From Hyaloscypha bicolor E (taxonomy: Eukaryota; Ascomycota; Leotiomycetes; Helotiales; Hyaloscyphaceae), in assembly GCF_002865645.1 (NCBI RefSeq), contig NW_020194643.1:310001-374000 (forward strand): a stretch of 64,000 nt of DNA. The letters run 5' to 3'. The notes under the pieces are model-generated. The model did not search any database, was not told the DNA's origin, and saw nothing but the letters and a program-made list of their open reading frames with translations. Position 1 is the first letter of the stretch. Every line of letters starts with the position of its first letter. Below, one piece after another: positions 23,191 through 34,396 of this stretch. The translations under genes were made by a program, and so were the position numbers.

Positions 23191-24192
23191 GGAGATGGCG
23201 AACATCCTCCTGATTTTAACTTGTTGGCTGGAACGGAGGTAGGGAGCATTCATAGTGAAGCAACGGCTGTACAGGCACCGGAAATAGGGGAGCATTTGCC
23301 CGCGTATACACCTCGCGGGGCGACCTAACAAGACTTCCATTACTTCATTATAATGTTCCACTATGCAAGAACATTGCCCATTTGAGAGGTGCTCTACCAG
23401 TTAGTTCCGGAATCAATGCTGGCAGCAATCACGACCTCAACAGATGAATACCTTCTTCAAGTCAACGCCATCTCGAAAAACACATGTCACTACTGTTATA
23501 CACGTGCATTCGTGGAACCTTAAATCGAGCAGGTCGCGTCGCTCCACCTCGATACGCGTACCGAGGCACGCCCTATTCGAATGCCTCAGTTTTGGCTCTG
23601 CCGCTCAATGCTTGCAGCACATCACCCAATCGACATCGCTCATTCTTCAAGCTTTCCACAACAATGCTTGCAATACCGACTCCCTGCATAAGCCACGTCT
23701 AACGGCAAAGCTTAATAGGACCGGGTGCAAGCGGGCAACCCCAGCATTCTCATGACGCTTGCGTTTGCCCGTCTTACGCCAATGACAAGGCTATGAACCC
23801 CGCCTCACGAGGATATCGCTCATCATTCCACAGAAAAATCAACTGAAGGATTCAGTATGCGTTTCTATACTCGTTCAACACCGCCTTCACCGTACCGTGA
23901 TACTGTATCGCCAGTAGCAAAAACATTCCCTTTACGACTTCCGCAACTATCCGATATTGTCTTCTGAGGGGTTTCGTCTGACGTAGACCAACAGTTCTGC
24001 CCAAGCTGAGCCTCAAACCACTCTTTATCCTCGAAGCCGAACGTGCCGGGAGGTCGGAGGGCCTCGATACAAGCTCCTTCCAGCCGTTCCTTCCCGCACA
24101 AGGAGCCTTCCCAAGACCTCCGCTTTCATTTCCCAGACTCTCCAGTAGATTGAACGTCTCCAAGTTTCAGACGCGGGTGGGCATCAGGAACA
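23191..24192. other. Intergenic with an unexplained minus-strand open stretch
   Basis: No intact gene. On the minus strand 23865-24101 is open for 78 codons and includes FGFEDKEWFEAQLGQNCW and SDETPQKTISDSCGSRKG, which look protein-like but match no family I know. The plus strand has two stops over the same stretch. It may be a gene fragment. Confidence 0.3.
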
Positions 24193-24621
24193 ATGAGCAC
24201 CACGGCTCCCCCAACACCTGGTCCTAAGCCCCCCGTCACCTTCAGCTCGCCCGAGAGTGCAAATACCGTCACCCTCTCAACCACGGCAGTTGGTCCCTCG
24301 AGCTCCACCTTCATCACGAGCACCATCTCCTCCGCAGCGGCAATCTCAACCCACACCCCCTACTCTCAACCACAGCCCGACCCCTACCATCTTAATGCCG
24401 CCAACTATATCGTAGTACCAGTCATCGGTATGGTCGCTATACTGCTAGCAGGAAGCTGGTACTTCATTCGACGGAGGAGGTTGATACTAAAGCAGAAGAG
24501 AATTGCGAAAGAGGAGAGCGCGATGACGATTGCGGAGAAGGAGGTGAGCAGGCAGCGGAGGAGAGATAAGATGAGGAACCAGGGGAATAATGATGATGCT
24601 GCGATGAGGGGAACCACATAA
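24193..24621 (+). CDS. Small Ser/Thr/Pro-rich single-pass membrane protein, 142 residues
   Basis: A single ORF with a Ser/Thr/Pro-rich N-terminal half lacking cysteines. One transmembrane helix follows (about residues 72-92, IVVPVIGMVAILLAGSWYFI) with a strong RRRR stop-transfer signal, then a basic/acidic cytoplasmic tail. There is no signal peptide in the ORF. It is therefore either a tail-type protein or the last exon of a larger gene whose 5' exons lie, possibly decayed, upstream. The architecture recalls WSC- or mucin-like fungal surface sensors, but there is no sensor domain here. Function unknown. Confidence 0.45.
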   Translation: MSTTAPPTPGPKPPVTFSSPESANTVTLSTTAVGPSSSTFITSTISSAAAISTHTPYSQPQPDPYHLNAANYIVVPVIGMVAILLAGSWYFIRRRRLILKQKRIAKEESAMTIAEKEVSRQRRRDKMRNQGNNDDAAMRGTT

Positions 24622-27500
24622 GGCTGGGGGTGGGCCAACTGTCATAATGATATGATGGATAGGATGGATATATTGGATAGGAACCTTATACTGTTGGACA
24701 GAATACAGAGATAATCGGGATTTTATAATGGAGTACAGTAGGGGTTTGGCGATATTTGAAGGATTTTGGAATGAGCAGATGGAATGATACAGCCATATTT
24801 GCAGCTCGAAATTCAAAGAACAACGTTTTTTGGGGGGGCTAAGGGGGTCCCACTTACCCCGGCATTAGCAGGAAAGCTTTACTTAAAGGGTTAACTCTTA
24901 TTGCGCAGTCTCATCCGGAGTCGGCTCCTTGGCGTAGAATCCTAAAGCCATCTTGATGAAGAAAGTGAAAGTGATGTTGATTGTGGAGAAGTTGCGAGAC
25001 GAGTGATAAGCTTAACTCTATCCGGAGCACTAGGTAGTTCTCAGTACGCTACCGTTTCAGATACATGCCAAGTTGCAATTGCTTTTTCTATCTACATATT
25101 TTACACTGAGGGTTCAAGCGATCACAATCTCGCAGTAACCGAAAGATGGGGAACAATTTGCAAACACGATTTCAGGTACGGGAAGTTCAACCGTGGTAGG
25201 TATCATTGGAGGTGGCAAGTGCCGTATGATCTGCAACCTAGAGTGGATATCGACAAGATAGCAAGGGCCACGATTTCGATCGAGAAGGGTCAAGTCTTTA
25301 CTGAGGCCCAGAATTTGCAGATGGCGGAACCACGCTGTTTAAGCTTCACCTCAGCCCTGTGATGCGTTTGCCTCCTTCCAGGTCATGGAATGGAACTTCC
25401 CGATATATCCCTCCCCAGCACTACTATCAAACCTCCCAGGCATATCAACAGCGTCGAACATCATCATTTCCAATATCTCCCGCTGTATTATCATCTCGCG
25501 GTGTTGCGGATGAGCGAAGTTCGGGTTCAAGTGTCTCAGGGATGCGAGTGCGAGCCTCGCTAAGCCTCGCACTCGTATCCGCTTTACTGAAGTTTCAACG
25601 TGATTCGCTCTGCTCAATCAAGTTATCTTTCCTTTCCAACAAGTTCCAAAACTGTGACGAATTAGTGTTCATCATGTAGGATCAAGCTGAGGAAGGTAGG
25701 CAGCGATGGCGTCGCCGTCAAGCAATCCGAGAGAAGCGAGGATTCTCTCAGGAGCCTTAAATATAGCTCGGATAGGGATGTGACGCAAGCTGCTGCATCT
25801 CGTATTTTTGTTGTTGAACTAGGAGGTTTAGAAGACGGCTGACGATTGGTGATATAAGTCTTGGGTTGAGCCCGCTGAGGTTCATATTCAACTCAGCTCT
25901 GTGCAACCACTTGCCTTCAACACACTCCCAGATTGCAGTGCCACGCTATCCGAACTGCTTCTTCTTTTCTTTGCCAATTGTCTTCTCGATTATCGAATAT
26001 GGAAGTCGTTTCTCGCGCTCTGTTAATGACACGCGAAGACAAGTCTTTCTGGGAGAAATATAAGTGGTAAGGAAGCAAAATACGTTTCCCACCACGTAGT
26101 CTCTAAAGTCAGATCAGGTTAATTATTGGGGGAGCGATTGCAATTCCCATTCAACTGGTTGCGGGATTTTTCTAGTGAGCTGCGTTCCTTCCCTGACAAT
26201 TCCCGTCACACCAATTTCAAAGAGAATACATGCTGACTGCAAATTTAGTCTACGGTACCGCAAGAAGAAGAAGGCTGCCAAGATCATGAGGAGCGATGAA
26301 GAGGGTCAGGTACTGGGACGCAGATAGAGAGAAGGTATATTGACGGCTCCGCGTTTTCCCGCAAGGCAAATCGTAGCAGGAAGCCCTCGCAATCCAGGAT
26401 GGGCCATTGGGAACTTCGGATAGGAGAGGAGGCTCCTCGTATGCCAGAGTTATAAACGAATGAATTGAGAGCTACAGTCTCCACTGCACTACACAAGAAA
26501 CAAACTCCTATGCATCTAACATTACACCTTAGTTTGGTACCCTGCTCAACTCCCAAGCAGAAGTGGTAATAAGGAGCGTCATCAGGTCTTGTATGGCGGC
26601 ATTGTGCAAGCATCTTCTTTGAGGAAAGATATCTGATCGTGATGTTCTCAATGTGCCGGCAGATGGGTTCTTTTATACCATTTCCGACGTTCAGGAATAC
26701 GCGCACATCGTAGCAACCCTATAGCCATCGGTTCCAGTGGGAGAAATCGGTTGACCGTATCTGGATTCACAGAGCCAGTAAAACGACCTCGAAACCCCTC
26801 CCATGCAGCACCGAGAAGCCTCTGGCATGGATGTTGACGGAAATGGCTCCATCAAAGCAAAACCCACTCTTGCACCTCCACGTCTTGCCGCCTGTTTTTC
26901 TTCATCATTGGCTTGATCATCTAACCGACAGTCTCTATCTGGATGGCATATGCGCCAGGCGCCGGGAGGTCTATATGGAAGGCCTTCGCTGGCAGGTAGC
27001 GAAAGTGGCCGTCTCAGGTACAACTCCAACGTTCGAGTTCCAACAACCAACCCCAAAAAATTTAAGTGCCTGTGAGCCTTCCATTGGCTAAAAGACCGAA
27101 ACACCAACATTGTCTATAGATAGTAAACGGCCCAAGATATGGGATTCCGTGAAGTTATAAATGGTAATACAGACGACCACAGCGTATCAATTGCGTAGCC
27201 GCGCATGATCTTTCCCGATAATTCCCAGGTGACCTTCATTTCCAGTTCGCAGATCAACTCTAGAATGTGAAACTCCTTTTGTCTCAGGTCATGAAAACCC
27301 AAGCAGGAAACTGTAGGCTGACAAGGGGAGCAGTCTCCAATGTGTCGACTGACGACGTACGGTCAAATTGATGCGGAAGCAAAGTGCTGAGACTGTCCAA
27401 TCGCCTTGCATCTTCCCACTAGTAGTATTGCCTACGATCTCGAGTACACTTCCGGAAATAGCTGACACACTTGTGCTGGTAGCCGCCGCCTGGATCCCAA
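24622..27500. other. Gene-poor stretch with membrane-protein remnants
   Basis: No complete gene. Near 26115-26175 a plus-strand piece reads IIGGAIAIPIQLVAGFF. After a short gap, near 26250-26310, LRYRKKKKAAKIMRSDEEG follows: a transmembrane helix followed by a basic tail, as in the neighbouring remnants. On the minus strand at 24900-24990 a short open piece (FSTINITFTFFIKMALGFYA) ends at a stop and may be the end of another lost gene. Minus-strand ORFs at 26284-26706 and 26691-27110 match nothing I recognise. Confidence 0.4.
25541..25579. repeat. Inverted repeat, 14-bp arms
   Basis: GATGCGAGTGCGAG (25541-25554) and its near-perfect complement CTCGCACTCGTATC (25566-25579) differ at one position and flank an 11-bp loop. 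It lies in the gene-poor stretch and its function is unknown. Confidence 0.7.
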
Positions 27501-30066
27501 CTATTCTTGATGTCTCGGTGGCGTGACATGTCCCTTTCTGTGCACAAATTGGGGGGAAGCATACACATCGTGGAATGCCTTTAATTGCGAAGTCATCGAG
27601 CTTAACATCCGGTTGAGCTCTTCCTTTAGCTCATCATGAGTTGCCAGTCCACTTAACGCCTTCTGAGACGGTGGAGATGGCAGCTCGGGTATGTGAGAGA
27701 AGTCGCACAGTTGATTTGCAGAGTGGGTCAAGGATTCTTGAACAGTAGAGGGGAGAGGTCGTATTCCAGGATTCTTGGGATCAGTAGATATGACTGAGGC
27801 TGGAAACACTGTATCGGAGTCTGAGAAGTTGGAAGCTCTACCAATGTCATGTTTGGAATTTTCCTCGAGAAGGCCTGGGGCACCGTTGCACTCTTCCGTC
27901 AGGTAAGATTCATGCTCAGTGGTAGCCTCCGGCAATGGGGGTGCGTACAGAGAAGCGTGTTTTTCCAACTCAAAAGGGTGACCACTTGCTATCTGATCAC
28001 TGGATGTGGAGCCTGTGACAGAATTCGCAGTCGACGGACGCGCAGAAGATGCTGCGACCTCATGCAAGCTCATGTCCAAGTCGATCAAAGACTCTCTGAT
28101 AGATAGTCCATTTCGAGATGCCTGTCGCGAATGTATCAGGCTGCTTCTAGACGCGGTTCCAATAGGTCTTGTGGGATGATGGGTCAGAGGAGGGCGACCG
28201 TCAGAACCGCCTGTCGATATTTGGCGCGGTAAATCGTAGCTTGCTGGGAACTGTGAGATCGCAGGGTCTGCGGATACAGGCAGTTCCATCGCAGGAAACT
28301 TCCAATCTTGTGTGCGACGGTTATGATTTACGTCTACAGGATCGCTTAGAGCCGGGTGACTGAAATTGTGCAATGTGGGATTGTATTCGTCCACTGATAC
28401 CTCTTGACTAACACCAAGTTTATTGGCTTTAATTGTTTCCATCTCAGGAAACTTCGAAAGTCCTGTGTTGAAGCCATGAGCGCCAATATCAATCATCGTA
28501 TCTTTGATCGAGGTCTGAGAGTTCTCGTCACGGAGGGGTAAGTCTGAGGTAGGTGGTGGTAGAGGCCTGCCGTAGTGGTTTCTGCTGTTGTCATCATAAG
28601 TAGACAAGGTATTCGGATCGAAAATCTTTTCTAGTGGTGCTGGAAGCCGTTTTAGTGCCTCTGGGGGTGGTCGTCGTCTTGATGGGTTTTGAGCTTTTGG
28701 GCGTGAAGTCTCTTCTGAGACAATATCTTGAAGTTCAACAGTTGTACCGTAAGCATCGTAAACATCTTGGGCAGTAGATTTCTTAGAGACTTCCTGATCG
28801 AAAGTTGCTGTTGTGCTAAAGTTCCATTCGTCATTGGCCATTGAAAGCGAGTCTCTGGCCAGTCCTTGAGCACCACCTGGCATGAAAAGTGACTCCCTAC
28901 TTCCAACATGGTCTTCCCACATTTTGAAAGCACGGACAAGATAAGAGAGACTCAAGGTAGGATATCTCGAGTTGCTGTTCCAGATATATGGATGCTTTTG
29001 CACTTGATCAATTGTGGGTCGCAAACTTGGAAGTTCTTCTAGGCAATATGCGACGATACCTCTCAAATCTTCAGAATAGCTGCCTCCTTCAAGTCTTGGA
29101 AGAGGAATTTCTGAACGAGATCCGGCATGATCGTATGGAATTCCAGTATCAGCGTTTGGAGGAAACCCAGTAGCAATCTCGTATACCATGCATCCAAATG
29201 CCCAGATATCTACCTCTCTACCGTAACTTAGATTGGAATCGAATAACTCGGGTGCCATCCAATGAAGTGTGCCAGTAAATGTCGACCTCTTATCTAGCTT
29301 CGTCTCTAGAGTACCTGCAACTCCGAAGTCACAGAGCTGTACCCCTCCTAGCTCCGTAACGAGAACGTTTGCACCTGGAGCAAAATCAGTAAAACAAGAA
29401 AGCTCCACACTATTTATATGCTAGCTTACACTTGATATCTCTGTGCACAATCCCTGCATTATGCACCCATTTTATAGCTTCTGCAACCTCTCGAAGAATG
29501 GGTATAATCCACTTTTCTTGGAGGCCACCTGGGGCCGTGGGTTTCATCTATGCCACAATTAGCTCTGAAAAGGCTCTTATAAAGGATACTTACTAATGTG
29601 ACAACACTCCCACCTCCACAATACTCAGTTATCATCCACATAGATTGACCCACTGGTAACGCATCAATGACATGGTTGATATTCCGCGCCTTATTCTCGC
29701 TTAGGATCTTCAAGGCACCGATTTCCTTTAGAAACTCGCTATATGAATCCGCATTACGAGGATTTGCTGTATCGCTTTGATCGATGTCGATTATCTTGAC
29801 AGTAATAATATCTGCAGTGATCATGTCTTTCCTAAGGTAAGTTAGAGAGTTACAAAGCGAGACGAGATTTTCTAGGAGAACATAGACCCTTTATACACCC
29901 GACCGTAACTACCTTTTCCGATAAGCTCCATCAGGGCATACTTCGGGGGGTCCTTCCCAATCCTCCGCGCAGCATCAATGATGCTCGCCTGGATTTGTCG
30001 GGCATCTTCCACAGCCTTTGCCTTGGTTGAACTGACCTCTACAGGTCGTACCTGAAGCCGGCTCAT
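27501..30066 (-). CDS. Ste20-family (germinal centre kinase type) Ser/Thr protein kinase
   Basis: Four exons: 29888-30066, 29594-29831, 29430-29547 and 27501-29374. Introns are 46-56 bp; the first donor, GTCTAT, is unusual. The protein has 802 residues. The kinase domain at about 43-300 has LIGKGSYGRVYKG, ATP-binding lysine in ITVKII (Lys72), TEYCGGGSV, catalytic HRDIKCANVLV (Asp176), CDFGVAG (Asp194), TGTLHWMAPEL and VDIWAFGCMVYEIATG. All catalytic residues are intact. The GTLHWMAPE activation segment and the kinase domain near the N-terminus place it in the GCK/YSK side of the Ste20 family. About 500 residues of Ser/Pro-rich regulatory tail follow. Fungal members act in septation, polarity and MOR/SIN-type signalling; the exact orthologue is not settled. 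Confidence 0.9.
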
Positions 30067-32637
30067 TGCGACTAGGTTGGCCTTGAAAGCTGGAGCTCTT
30101 ACTTTGAAATGGCTTCGATGAGGGTGTTTGTCTATTCATGTGATGTCTAGCTGTTCACACGTTTCCGCGCTAGACGGGTTCACAAGCCAAACGCCCACAC
30201 CACTCAACCTAAATTTAGCCACGACAGCACTACAATTTCAAGAAACTAACACTGGAATCGGACTTTTGGGGGCATTTTCCATGTTCTGGGAAGTTTTGAG
30301 AATTTACTAAGCACTATGAAAAATCCAAGAATTTTGTGTTCCGACAGGGGCATAAGTGGGCGGTTGAGTGGTTTTGGCGTTCCCCACCAGCCCTTCTAGC
30401 CATGATTAGTCATCAAACGATACTTGCTGGCTCGGTACACCCTCGCGATACACAAAAGATTCGATCGCAATTACGAATCAAATACCCCCAGGGCTAATAA
30501 TAGACAAACTATCTCGTTGTGCCCATGAGAAAATAGAAGTAACTATCTGTTTCTTGACATATAATGATACTAAAGACGATGTTTAATTCTTTCCGCATGT
30601 GGGGCAGCTTAAAAACAACTCCGCCCGACCAACCGAATTTTTGGAATTTGGTCAACAACCACAGGTCCAATCGGCTTCGGAGTAATCTCAATCGATTCCT
30701 AAGACCTCATTCCAATATCAACAAGTAGGATGGGTATGCGGACGATGCGTGGCCCTCGATTGGCTCCCGTGATCAAAATGCGACCGAATACGGTGGCTAC
30801 TTGATTGAGGAAATACGACAATTAATTCCAGATTACGACAAGCAAAGGCTGCTATAAAGTAGCAAAACATACCCAAAGAGCATGGGTTGTGCAAGAACGT
30901 TTGTTGGCTAGAAGTGTGTTCATTTCAATCGGAATCAGTTCTATTGGGAGTGTCGAGAAAGATCTACTTGCGAAATCTTCCCAGATAATATGACAGAGAT
31001 CATGATGCGCCATGGCTTTTTCAAGGGCGTCATCCCAAACACGGAGCTTCATGATGCTGCTCGGGAAGGTGTACAATTATAAAAACCGGAAGACAGGGAA
31101 GCTGCCTTGAATGGCATTTTGAGAATACTTGAAGGCATCTTCGACGTTGCTTATTGTGGGATTATGGAGAAAAGGACTTCTAGCCCAGCTGGCCTGGAAG
31201 TCAACGAGACCTGCGAAGCCAAGCCCGAAATAGCGAGGTTCCTTATGGTCCTGGTTGTCGATCGATGCCCATCGTGCCACGATGATAAGAAAAACAGTCA
31301 AAGGCACATTTCTAGAGGTCACTTGCGCAAAACTCAAGTCGATAGAGAATACGGGATCTGACGAAAGTTCTCTTAGTCCCATTGCATCAGGCTTCATTAG
31401 ACTGGGAGAGATGTTAACTCCTGTCACATGACAACATGAATACGGAGACCATACTGCCGTCGTGCTGGAAATTGAGGGGAAGAGGGACCTTTACTTGACG
31501 GCTACTGTGATGGTAATTCATTTGCCGCCGATTCATTTGGTTAGGTTTTGCAGATTGCCGCACGTAGTTTATCAGGAAAGTTCTTTGGTGATCGTCTCGT
31601 CTTGCAACGAACCCCGATGGAACTTTTAGACGCATTGGATCATTCGCATCCTTTGACGAAGGTACTCGGTATTTACTTGTCGAAAAAGCATCGGCAGGTG
31701 ATGACAGAAGAGAAAAGTCTCGAGATCTCATTTTCGGAGTTGTCTGCCTGACCGCCCAGCCAAGTTCAACTGGCTCAAGAAAATGCAGAAAAAGACAACG
31801 AAGAGCGAAGCATCGTCATAATTTGAGCTGTGATACGGACAGGATTTTACATTCTATACTGCACACCGCTCTTGGAAAGTATGCTCTAGTCTGGAGTGCT
31901 GAGAGTAGTCCAGAGAGGGGCTTTCCAACATTTGAAGTTGAAACCATGATTCAAGCCGCTATGGTCGTGGTTGCACCAACACTACCGGGACGTCCCTTTC
32001 ACCTAACTGTAAGCTCGACTTATCCAATGATTGATTCGAAGCAAGACACGTATCTCATATAATGCAGGCTCTCTGAAATTCGGACTGAGGAGTTTCCAAA
32101 GCGAGGTCAATAAGCGAGAAAGGGGGAACAAGCCGCGCAATACATGCCTGTATCGTCCTTCACCAGGCTCGCTTAAGCAAGCTCAGAAAGCTCGAAGATG
32201 ATGGGAAATGTCTCACCAACTGATCAGAAACATGCCCGTCAAGCAAAGCACGGTCAAGGATATTATGTTTGGTGTGGCTGATAGCCCTGTAGCAACGATC
32301 CCGCAATACAGGTGCCACATCACGCTATCCCACACGAACCCCGACCGTCAACCTCCAACCTCTCGCTCCTCATCCTTTCAAACCACAACATTTCGCACAA
32401 ATATCTTATCCGGTCCGGGAACTCCTCCCTTCAACATTTATCTCCACCTCTCGTTCACGACCTACGAACGCCTTTTACTGTTCGAATCAAGCCATGCCTG
32501 TGTCGGGACCAGAGCGGACTCGGAAACTTCAGCTTCCTCAACATTACGACTTATAATCCTCGCCTTACCATATGTGACAGTGCTCGAATTACCAGAATAT
32601 CCCCTTCATATCCAACTTCGGAGTTGTATGGGCCAAA
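30067..32637. other. 2.6-kb region without a recognised gene
   Basis: The proximal part is the kinase promoter. Minus-strand open pieces at 30852-31076, 31077-31427 and 31414-31731 follow each other in order, with helical-looking sequence such as VPLTVFLIIVARWASI, and could be remnants of one gene. I recognise no family and no coherent splice model. From about 32290 the DNA is C-rich and likely belongs to the GATA gene's promoter or leader. Confidence 0.35.
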
Positions 32638-33588
32638 ATGTTGAGAGGCCTTACCCGAACCCCAACGAGAGTCCCAGGACATCACACGTGTCTGCCAGAT
32701 GACCCGATTGGCGTCGATAATACGAGTGGCTTTGGCTTTGACCCCGGAAGCAAAAACAAAGCAGAGAAAGACTTCAGGAATCAGTCATTCGCGACGCAGA
32801 ATGCGCCTGGGCAGCCTTCTATGGAGGATTCGAGCCCCGAGTTGGAGCTTTCCGGTGGTGCATTACCGTGGCTCAGCGGTCCTTCGAGGCAGGCTTATGG
32901 GCAGGAGACACTATACTCAAGCTATCAACCAAGCACCCAAGACGCATTCTATAGTCAAAATGATGCTATGCTTCCCTCAAGTCATAGCTGGGATGACTCT
33001 GGAGAATATCCAGATCAGGCGTGTCTAACCTCACCACCTGTTCTTGATCCGACTTTCACAAACCCCTACCAAGAACAACAGATGGCACCACTACAAGAGT
33101 ACACGCCGACGTCAACATCTAATACAGATTTTACGGACATCTCCCAAAATCATGACATATTCTCTTCCAACTCACCATCAGCGCCAACCTCTCCATCAGA
33201 GGAATGCGAGCCCACGCAAAGCTTTAACTCCATACCCATCACAACCTTACCATCCAACGAGCCAAACCCACAACCAACTCGCAAATTATCACGAGTCTCA
33301 AACACAGGAAGTGAAACCCGTGACGAAATATCTTGCTCAAATTGCTCCACGAACAACACCTCTCTATGGCGAAAAACCCATGACGGCTTCCCTGTGTGCA
33401 ATGCCTGCGGACTCTTTATGAGGTTGCATGGAATACCGAGGCCACTGTCATTAAAGACGGATGTTGTCAAGAGACGGAAGCGGGAACGAGTTTCTGGTGC
33501 CAGTGCGACGGGAAAGTCGAGGCCGAGAACGCGTGTGTCCAGACATGAGGCAAAGGTGCTGCCGATTTCGGAGTACAAGAGCGGGTGA
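32638..33588 (+). CDS. GATA-type zinc-finger transcription factor
   Basis: An open frame of 316 codons with one type-IVa GATA finger near the C-terminus. CSNC (Cys233, Cys236) and CNAC (Cys254, Cys257) have the 17-residue loop typical of GATA factors. The basic region HGIPRPLSLKTDVVKRRKRE follows. GATA fungal regulators (AreA/NIT2, AreB, SreA, NsdD types) bind HGATAR and control nitrogen use, iron, light or development. With no second finger, no cysteine-rich iron region and no visible leucine zipper, I cannot assign a subtype. Residues before the finger are Ser/Pro/Thr-rich and disordered. The true start is uncertain: an internal ATG at 32821 or an upstream exon is possible. Confidence 0.85.
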   Translation: MLRGLTRTPTRVPGHHTCLPDDPIGVDNTSGFGFDPGSKNKAEKDFRNQSFATQNAPGQPSMEDSSPELELSGGALPWLSGPSRQAYGQETLYSSYQPSTQDAFYSQNDAMLPSSHSWDDSGEYPDQACLTSPPVLDPTFTNPYQEQQMAPLQEYTPTSTSNTDFTDISQNHDIFSSNSPSAPTSPSEECEPTQSFNSIPITTLPSNEPNPQPTRKLSRVSNTGSETRDEISCSNCSTNNTSLWRKTHDGFPVCNACGLFMRLHGIPRPLSLKTDVVKRRKRERVSGASATGKSRPRTRVSRHEAKVLPISEYKSG

Positions 33589-34396
33589 GACGTTGTTGGG
33601 CTAAGACACATCGGAGAAGTTTTTTGAGTGAGGTCGTTGGGAGAGAACATGGTATCTCATTGCTCTGAGCGGGATGGGTGGGCTCTGAGAACTACGCGTC
33701 ACGTGTTTCTTACGATTCGAGGAGGTGGATGCATCGAGGAGCATGGCAGAGAAAGAGAACGGACGTTCATTTCACGATTATCTTTTGTCATTCATTCGTC
33801 TGGGTATTCCAATTAGATAGGTGGATAATGTGGGAAGCAAGGAAACGGGGCCATGTCGCGATGGCGACAGTTAAGCGAAGGAAAAGGGGGGCATAATCAA
33901 TTTAGAATCAGTTAGGAAACGTTTCCAAAACATTTGGCAATAGCAGAGACGAAACTTTTCAAATTGAGCAAAACAAATAATTCCATTGTCGCATCAATTC
34001 TCCGTGTGTTTTGCACCATTTTCGAAGTGCTACAAGTGAATGGGTGGTGGTGTGGATAGGGGGTCCAATGTTGACTTCCAGGGTTTTGGTGTTCTGGTCG
34101 GATTTGCCATGACTCAGCCCGCACTCGGCGAAGTTGGAGTCCCTAACTTAATTGAGAAAAGTCCCGGGTCGATGGAAATGAAGTGGCGTGGGAGCTGGCC
34201 TGTTGGCCTGTTATGCACGGTGGTGGTTACTTTTGGGCGGGTTACTTCGCATCCTTCGAAATGTTCGTTTCCATCCCAACCTCCCGCTTTCTCCACAGCA
34301 ACCAAAAACTATAAGTACCTCGGTCTCGTGCCTCCATTTCTCCTTCCTTTCTTTCAAAATTATCCCCACCAATTTTGATTTCAATTCGACGGCTAC
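33589..34396. other. Intergenic, promoter side of the cysteine-rich gene
   Basis: No coding signal. The last 150 bp before 34397 are pyrimidine-rich, as expected for a fungal leader. Confidence 0.45.
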
